A DNA stretch of 18,510 nt from positions 1 through 18,510 of the forward strand of contig VGWY01000023.1 in the NCBI GenBank assembly GCA_016873575.1, read 5' to 3'. A program made the position numbers and the translations under genes. Positions 14,133 through 18,510 of the stretch are shown here, piece by piece (positions within the stretch are counted from its first letter, which is position 1; each line of letters starts with the position of its first letter). The DNA comes from Nitrospira sp. Its GTDB lineage: Bacteria > Nitrospirota > Thermodesulfovibrionia > Thermodesulfovibrionales > SM23-35. The notes beneath the pieces were generated by a model that had not been told where the DNA came from, ran no database searches, and worked only from the letters and a program-made list of their open reading frames with translations.

Positions 14133-14161
14133 TTGAAAGATTGCAAAAAGCAATATATTAT
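14133..14161 (+). promoter_or_regulatory. sigma70-type promoter of the GHKL ATPase gene
   Basis: TTGAAA (14133-14138) and TATTAT (14156-14161) with a 17-bp spacer, predicted start near 14168, about 29 nt before the ATG. Divergent from the antitoxin promoter. Confidence 0.6.
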
Positions 14162-14196
14162 AAGACGTATTTAATAACAGGAGGTTTGATTTTTTA

Positions 14197-15669
14197 ATGC
14201 AATCATCCCCTGAATTCATTCCAGTTACCATTGATAAAAGCCATATCATAATGATTGGTGAGCGGCTTTATACAGAAAGCATCGAATTTGTAAGAGAGCT
14301 TGTGAATAATGCCTATGATGCCGATGCGACCATGGTTGAGATTATTATTACAGAAGATAGGATCGAGATAAGGGACAATGGCACGGGCATGGACACAGAA
14401 GGACTGAAACAGTATTTTAATATAGGCTCACAGCAAAAACTCTATTCACCAAAGTCTCCGATATATAGCCGTGACAGGATTGGCCAATTCGGTATCGGGA
14501 AGTTTGCAAGTTTGTCTGCATGTAAACGGTTTGAGGTCATTACAAAAAAAGATGATTTTGTTGCAAGGGTCACCTTTGACAAAGAGCAATGGGAAAGTGG
14601 AGGAGATGTTTGGCAACTGCCCCTTGAGATACTTCCTGTGGATTTTAGAAAACAGAATGGCACAACCGTCATATTAACTGGATTAGACAGGAGGTTTGAG
14701 CCAAAGGACATAGAAGCAAAGATAATAGAGGGTACACCTATTAAAGCCCCTCACTTCAGAGTAAGAATAAATAACCATACCGTAACTCCCCGGAGCCTGA
14801 CAGGCCATAGAATCCCATTTCTTGAAGGAACTTCATTTGGCCTTATAACAGGTGAGATAGTACTCCTTCCTGAAACTGCCTCTGTAGCCTCAGACCTTGG
14901 GATTGAGGTAAAGGTCAAACAGGTAACGATAAGGCGTGAACTCTTTGGGATGGAAACATGGGGTAAGACAATGGCACGTGTGAGAGGAGAGGTTAATGCT
15001 GACTTCCTTCCTATAACAAGCGACAGAACAGGGTTTATAAAGGATTCCGGGGAATATCAGGAGTTTCTCGGGATAATGGGAAGGATAATGGAAACTGTTA
15101 AGGTATCTCTTCAGAAATTGACCATGAAGAAGGAAAGCAAAAAGGTCAGTCGTGCCCTGAAGGAAGCCCTTCAACGGATATACAAGGCTCTATCAGTAAA
15201 TCCAGATCTGTCGCCTTTTGGAGCACTTCCTACCGGCAATGAGATAAAAGGGATAGGCAGTGCTGCGGAGACTTCTCAGAAAAAGGAAGGGGTTAGCGAA
15301 GAAGAAATAAAGGCAGAAGAAAAACCTAAGGCCCCTGAGAAGAAGAGAAAAAAGAAACCAAAGGTAAAAAGGCTTACGCCGAATGCCATCATAAAAAGGA
15401 TAAAGTTTGGTGAAACAGGTGTCTCATGTGTTGTTGACAGCTTTGGAGAAGATGGCCCTGAGGTCTTTTCTGAAGAGACAACTATTTACCTAAACCGTGA
15501 CCATCCACTCTATAAGAGAGAATCTGCAAAGGTTGATACCCATGTATTAAATCTTGCAAGGCTCATCACTCAGGAGATTTCCCTTATGAAAGACCCTCGA
15601 AATCCAAGACAGGCATTTGAGAGACAGAGCAAGCTACTCAGGGATGCATTTATCGAGAGGGGTAGTTGA
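14197..15669 (+). CDS. GHKL-type (Hsp90/MORC-like) ATPase, possible defence gene
   Basis: 490 residues. The ATP site is complete: N-box ELVNNAYDADAT (34-45, catalytic Glu34, Asn38), G1 DNGTGM (60-65), G2 GQFGIGKFAS (96-105). This is the fold shared by Hsp90, MutL, histidine kinases and MORC; no kinase partner or transmembrane part is present, so an Hsp90/MORC-like clamp is likelier than a sensor kinase. A middle domain follows to ~345, then a highly charged Lys/Glu linker (~353-392) and a ~98-residue C-terminal domain. Relatives often sit in defence islands; that job is inference. ATG 14197 with AGGAGG about 12 nt upstream, own promoter. Its first codons repeat a 20-nt string found at the dehydrogenase stop (8057-8076). 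Confidence 0.82.
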   Translation: MQSSPEFIPVTIDKSHIIMIGERLYTESIEFVRELVNNAYDADATMVEIIITEDRIEIRDNGTGMDTEGLKQYFNIGSQQKLYSPKSPIYSRDRIGQFGIGKFASLSACKRFEVITKKDDFVARVTFDKEQWESGGDVWQLPLEILPVDFRKQNGTTVILTGLDRRFEPKDIEAKIIEGTPIKAPHFRVRINNHTVTPRSLTGHRIPFLEGTSFGLITGEIVLLPETASVASDLGIEVKVKQVTIRRELFGMETWGKTMARVRGEVNADFLPITSDRTGFIKDSGEYQEFLGIMGRIMETVKVSLQKLTMKKESKKVSRALKEALQRIYKALSVNPDLSPFGALPTGNEIKGIGSAAETSQKKEGVSEEEIKAEEKPKAPEKKRKKKPKVKRLTPNAIIKRIKFGETGVSCVVDSFGEDGPEVFSEETTIYLNRDHPLYKRESAKVDTHVLNLARLITQEISLMKDPRNPRQAFERQSKLLRDAFIERGS

Positions 15670-15700
15670 TTGAGATAGAGGTAGTATATTAGAAGGTGAT

Positions 15701-15993
15701 TCACAAAAATATTAATTTGTTGAATCTAAATGGATAAATAAAATCTATTCTTGTTTTATTTATAGTAATATCCTTTTCATTGATTGAAAGATTTGCCACG
15801 ATAGCATTCTTCGGATGGAATTTTTCTATAAAACTTCTCAGACCTATCGGGACTATTTCTTTTTTTAGTACAGACTTAACCTCTATCGGGAAAAGCTCTA
15901 ATCCCCTCTCTATAACAAAATCTACTTCTGCTCCCTGCTTCGTCCTCCAGAAGTGAAGTTCTCCTGATTTATCACCGATTTTCACAGGGTTTT
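15701..15993 (-). pseudogene. C-terminal remnant of a DUF4143-type ATPase
   Basis: About 95 codons with FWRTKQGAEVDFVIERG and FPIEVKS, the nuclease-like C-terminal part of DUF4143/COG1373 AAA ATPases (normally ~380-430 residues). The frame continues to an ATG at 16003, but that ATG lies inside the insertion-sequence end, so the gene is cut at ~15993. The missing N-terminal part is not found beyond the other end of the element. Non-functional. Confidence 0.78.
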
Positions 15994-17772
15994 TAAGCGT
16001 CATTTTTCTTATGGCGTCCAGATAATCCTCAGAGGTTTATGATCCAGCCATGGGACAAATATCTCTCTGTTCAATTTCTCAATTCCCAACAGCACAGGAG
16101 TAGTTGCCCGTTTTCTGATTCTCACTGTGAATATGTTTCCGTCATAATCAATTTGTCCGGGCATATCGATAAACTGTTTGAAAAGCTTTTGAGGAGAACA
16201 ATTCTCGAACCTTCTTAAATCTTTCGCCATAAGAAGGTAAAGCGTATCCGCAATAATTGTCCAAAGCAAATCGAAATGGATGCGGATCATAATCGGGGAA
16301 GATAGAGCATTTAAATTGAAAAATTTCACTATGTCTGAAAGTTTATTCTCAATGTGCCACCTCTTGGCATATATGGTCAAGATGTCTGTATTTTTTAACT
16401 TCTCGTTGTTGCTAATGATAAAAGTAGGTTCGGCCCTCCCGTGATCTTTCACGATTAATTGCCTGAAAGCCTTCTGCCCTTCGACTAATACTACCGTGCT
16501 TTCATGGACTTTAACATGCTTGTACTTTCGTTTCGGAATCGGCAAATAGACCTTCTGCCAATCTTTTTCAGGGATCTTCATCGTCTCTTCTATAAGTCTC
16601 TTGCTGCGTGTTCTCAGGGTTATGAACTTGATGTCATCTGTATCTATTTCATAGAGGATGTCATAGCGTGTCAGTTTCGAATCAAAGACCAGTGTTTCCT
16701 TTACGATTCCCTTTATCCCTCCCCAGTAATCAATAAACTTCTTGATTTCCTCAGAAGACTCGGCCCTTCTTATGTCTGCTCTGGTATATATCAGCACATC
16801 ACTTTCGCCGGCCTGAGCAAAAAACGTGTTGGCTCCCTTCAGTGACTTCCCACGAGTGCCGCACCAAACCTTTTCCATTTCGGATTCATCTCCAAAGTGC
16901 GGGATCGAGTGGAAATCCAGATTGATGGTCTTGCCCTGATACAAATCAGGGTAGAGCTTGTTAAAGTGTTTCATTATTCTTTGCTGGAATTTCATAACAA
17001 CAGAGGCATTAGTGCGGCAGGAGTAAGAGCACATATAAGTGGGCTTCGGCAACACATTCAATCCGGTAAAAACCCCGAATCCCGTATCGGTGTTGTACTG
17101 CTTTATATGGCTAAGCCGTTCATTGCCAATCAGTTTCAGCAATAACATGGATAAGGCTGCCTGCTGTTTCCCAATGTCGCCGGATTCCGGAAGAGCGCAT
17201 CCTTGCACGATATCAAGGATACCGGTATTCAGAATATAGGGAAGAAACAAAAAGATGCCGGCTACCTGGCAGTCGATCCGAAACGGCTGAAGCTTCTTCA
17301 GGGACAGGTTCATGGAACGCTCCGGTATTATCGTGCCTTCTTTGCTAAGCCCTCTTTCTTTATCTGTTCTGCGGCGCAGTTTCGGGAAGCCTGCATCACC
17401 CAGTATCCTCTCCACTGTCCTTACGCCGATAGATATGTTTGATCGGTTAAGTTCATCCGTAATCTCCCTGGAGTTCAACATCTTCTTCCGGCGCAACTGA
17501 ATAATCATTTTCTCTGTCTCTGAGGGGATATGCCTCCCTTTCGGCCCCCTTTTTATATCGGGGAAGAGCTGAAGTTTATCTCGTACAAGCCGGTTGATTA
17601 ACATTCTCAACGTTTGCGGTGTATACCTGAAGTGCGCAGCAACGTCCTTTATAGTCCCTTCATTGAAGGCAACGGCGCGTATTGCTTCGTATTGCTTTTG
17701 TCTTGGAGGCAGATTTTTGATGAAATAATCTCTCAGTTCCATGCCATTATCATATATTTATTATGACGCTTA
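15994..17772. mobile_element. insertion sequence with DDE transposase
   Basis: About 1.78 kb. Both ends carry TAAGCGTCAT as inverted repeats (15994-16003 and its complement at 17763-17772), which closely enclose the transposase gene. No clear target duplication is seen, and the host gene on the left does not continue on the right, so one flank has been rearranged or deleted. Ends may extend further imperfectly. Confidence 0.6.
16009..17742 (-). CDS. IS4-superfamily-like DDE transposase with N-terminal HTH
   Basis: 577 residues. N-terminal part with two helix-turn-helix-like segments (TIKDVAAHFRYTPQTLRMLINR, 30-51; NSREITDELNRSNISIGVRTVERIL, 90-114), then a DDE core: Asp276 (NLDFHS), Asp354 (VFDSK), Glu465 in the YAKRWHIENK signature typical of IS4-like enzymes. 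It cuts and joins the element ends. ATG 17742 lacks a strong ribosome binding site, common in transposases; stop is 6 bp from the inner edge of the left repeat. No frameshift or stop inside, so it may be active. Exact IS family not fixed. Confidence 0.88.
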   Translation of the reverse strand: MELRDYFIKNLPPRQKQYEAIRAVAFNEGTIKDVAAHFRYTPQTLRMLINRLVRDKLQLFPDIKRGPKGRHIPSETEKMIIQLRRKKMLNSREITDELNRSNISIGVRTVERILGDAGFPKLRRRTDKERGLSKEGTIIPERSMNLSLKKLQPFRIDCQVAGIFLFLPYILNTGILDIVQGCALPESGDIGKQQAALSMLLLKLIGNERLSHIKQYNTDTGFGVFTGLNVLPKPTYMCSYSCRTNASVVMKFQQRIMKHFNKLYPDLYQGKTINLDFHSIPHFGDESEMEKVWCGTRGKSLKGANTFFAQAGESDVLIYTRADIRRAESSEEIKKFIDYWGGIKGIVKETLVFDSKLTRYDILYEIDTDDIKFITLRTRSKRLIEETMKIPEKDWQKVYLPIPKRKYKHVKVHESTVVLVEGQKAFRQLIVKDHGRAEPTFIISNNEKLKNTDILTIYAKRWHIENKLSDIVKFFNLNALSSPIMIRIHFDLLWTIIADTLYLLMAKDLRRFENCSPQKLFKQFIDMPGQIDYDGNIFTVRIRKRATTPVLLGIEKLNREIFVPWLDHKPLRIIWTP

Positions 17773-17873
17773 TAATTCTGATAGTATACAGCTAAGTTAC
17801 TTTAATAGCAACTACAAAACAACAGGCTTTGGGTATAAAACCAAATTTGTCTACTCTCAATCTTTCTCACATT

Positions 17874-17909
17874 TGAGACAAATCGTCTCAGAGATGAGAA
17901 AAATGAGAC
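17874..17909. promoter_or_regulatory. TGAGAC palindrome cluster
   Basis: A 17-bp palindrome TGAGACAAATCGTCTCA (17874-17890) with a third TGAGAC at 17904-17909. It looks like a dimer binding site plus half-site, but no gene follows closely, so its target is unclear. It lies ~100 bp outside the insertion sequence. Confidence 0.35.
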
Positions 17910-18165
17910 TGCCTTTCAATCGCTTCGCCCCCTAAACCCTTATCAAATCTCGATTTTCCCATATAAAGCACTTCTGGCACATTTCTTGACATATAAAGGA
18001 TTCAAGGAGTCAAATGAATGCACTCGGACACTCGAATCCCTGAATCCTCAATTATTAATGTTGGTGGCAGGGTAATGTCAAAAGTTATATGAAAAAAGAG
18101 GGGAAAACATGAAACCACAGAACTTAACCACAGAGAACACAGAGGGTTTCTCTGTGTTCAATCAT

Positions 18166-18194
18166 GCGGGTTCAAGTTACAAACTTGAACCCGC
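18166..18194. repeat. 13-bp-arm perfect hairpin
   Basis: Arms GCGGGTTCAAGTT and AACTTGAACCCGC around ACA. Very stable; no U-tract follows. Probably another dispersed palindrome. Confidence 0.65.
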
Positions 18195-18263
18195 CGAAGT
18201 AAGACCACATTGCTAAAAATGTCGCCATTGCGGCTTGTCCGCAATCTTTCTGGCTTTTCAGAA

Positions 18264-18286
18264 GGATTCCCGCCAAGCGGGAATCC
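18264..18286. repeat. GGAATCC-type REP hairpin
   Basis: Arms GGATTCCCGC and GCGGGAATCC, loop CAA. Related in style to the palindrome at 2952-2990 and to the widespread GGATTCCCGC repeats of environmental genomes. Confidence 0.6.
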
Positions 18287-18328
18287 ACATGAGCTATTGG
18301 CTCACAAAGGAGCATGAAAATACTATAC

Positions 18329-18418
18329 ATTCCCCCTTTGGAAAAGGGGGATTAAGGGGGATTTTAGGAATAAATGGTTCGATTCATTAATCATAAAATC
18401 TCCCCTAACCCCTGGTTT
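18329..18418. repeat. CCCCCTTTGGAAAAGGGGG repeat, intergenic copy
   Basis: Intergenic member of the family also found inside larC and the dehydrogenase gene. A G-rich arm (ending GGGGGATTTT, ~18376) is answered by AAAATCTCCCCTAACCCCT near 18397-18415, so the whole unit forms an imperfect inverted repeat of about 90 bp. Confidence 0.6.
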
Positions 18419-18475
18419 ATTTTAGTCAAGTACTTTTTTTATGTGTTCTCATACGCATAGAATATGGAGGTCTAA

Positions 18476-18510
18476 GTGAAGCACCTTGCCTTACCCTGGG
18501 ATTTGAGAGT
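18476..18510 (+). CDS. possible 5' end of a gene running off the window
   Basis: GTG at 18476 preceded by GGAGG with 6 nt spacing opens a frame of at least 11 codons (VKHLALPWDLR) to the edge. Too short to assign; only the ribosome binding site and open frame support it. Confidence 0.25.
   Translation, partial: MKHLALPWDLR

Larger units (their letters stand above)
17773..18475. other. repeat-rich non-coding region
   Basis: About 700 bp with no gene I can support. It holds a TGAGAC half-site cluster (17874-17909), an AGGATTCA/TGAATCCT inverted pair (about 17996-18052), a GAACACAGAG hairpin with arms of 10 (about 18135-18159), a 13-bp-arm hairpin GCGGGTTCAAGTT (18166-18194), GGATTCCCGC-CAA-GCGGGAATCC (18264-18286), and a CCCCCTTTGGAAAAGGGGG element (18329-18376) with an inverted partial copy near 18400-18418. 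Confidence 0.6.

Noticed and set aside
14018..14249. N-terminal extension of the RHH antitoxin to 14249
   Set aside because: No ribosome binding site, hydrophobic non-family sequence, and it would overlap the divergent GHKL gene and its promoter.
17974..17990. sigma54-like promoter TGGCACATTTCTTGAC
   Set aside because: The -24 half fits, but the -12 half has GA instead of the required GC, and no gene follows.

Overview
The window looks like a stretch of low-GC chromosome (A/T-rich codon use) from a Gram-negative-type bacterium, probably a metagenome-assembled genome of the Nitrospirota/Desulfobacterota kind. That is inference from the mix of genes: an exported HtrA protease, a LarC-MoaE pair, a Cys-rich MerR regulator and many short palindromic repeats. 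No single marker settles the taxonomy, and there is no rRNA or tRNA.

Layout. 1-2.1 kb: two 5'-truncated surface-polysaccharide genes (a DegT-type aminotransferase and a phosphohexomutase tail) on either side of an intact yvcK. 2.1-3.1 kb: a MerR-family regulator with a Cys-rich tail, and a small Cys-rich metallothionein-like protein. 3.1-4.6 kb: an HtrA/Deg serine protease whose usual catalytic Asp reads as Glu. 4.6-4.97 kb: GC hairpin repeats and a 186-bp MITE-like element. 4.97-8.1 kb: housekeeping or metabolic genes (larC, moaE-like, a small membrane protein, a zinc alcohol dehydrogenase). Both larC and the dehydrogenase carry in-frame insertions of the same repeat families seen between genes.

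8.1-15.7 kb is a defence/toxin-antitoxin island: a canonical MntA-HepT pair; a large NACHT ATPase ending in a formylglycine-generating-enzyme/C-type-lectin domain; a VapBC pair bracketed by two similar 28-nt repeats; a second MNT nucleotidyltransferase with a very short HEPN-like remnant; a RHH-type antitoxin with a DUF3368 PIN toxin; and a divergent GHKL (Hsp90/MORC-like) ATPase. 15.7-17.8 kb holds a remnant of a DUF4143 ATPase cut at the end of a transposase-bearing insertion sequence. 17.8-18.5 kb is repeat-rich and apparently non-coding, perhaps with the first codons of a gene at the right edge.

The most interesting object is the NACHT-FGE protein. Its last ~35 codons have the composition and position of a diversity-generating-retroelement (DGR) variable region: GC-rich, adenine-poor, with many candidate positions of the form NNC or NNT. 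This suggests a STAND ATPase with a diversified sensor inside a toxin-antitoxin island. No reverse transcriptase or template repeat is visible here, so it would have to be served from elsewhere or be a fixed descendant. All family assignments come from reading motifs by eye; no searches were run.
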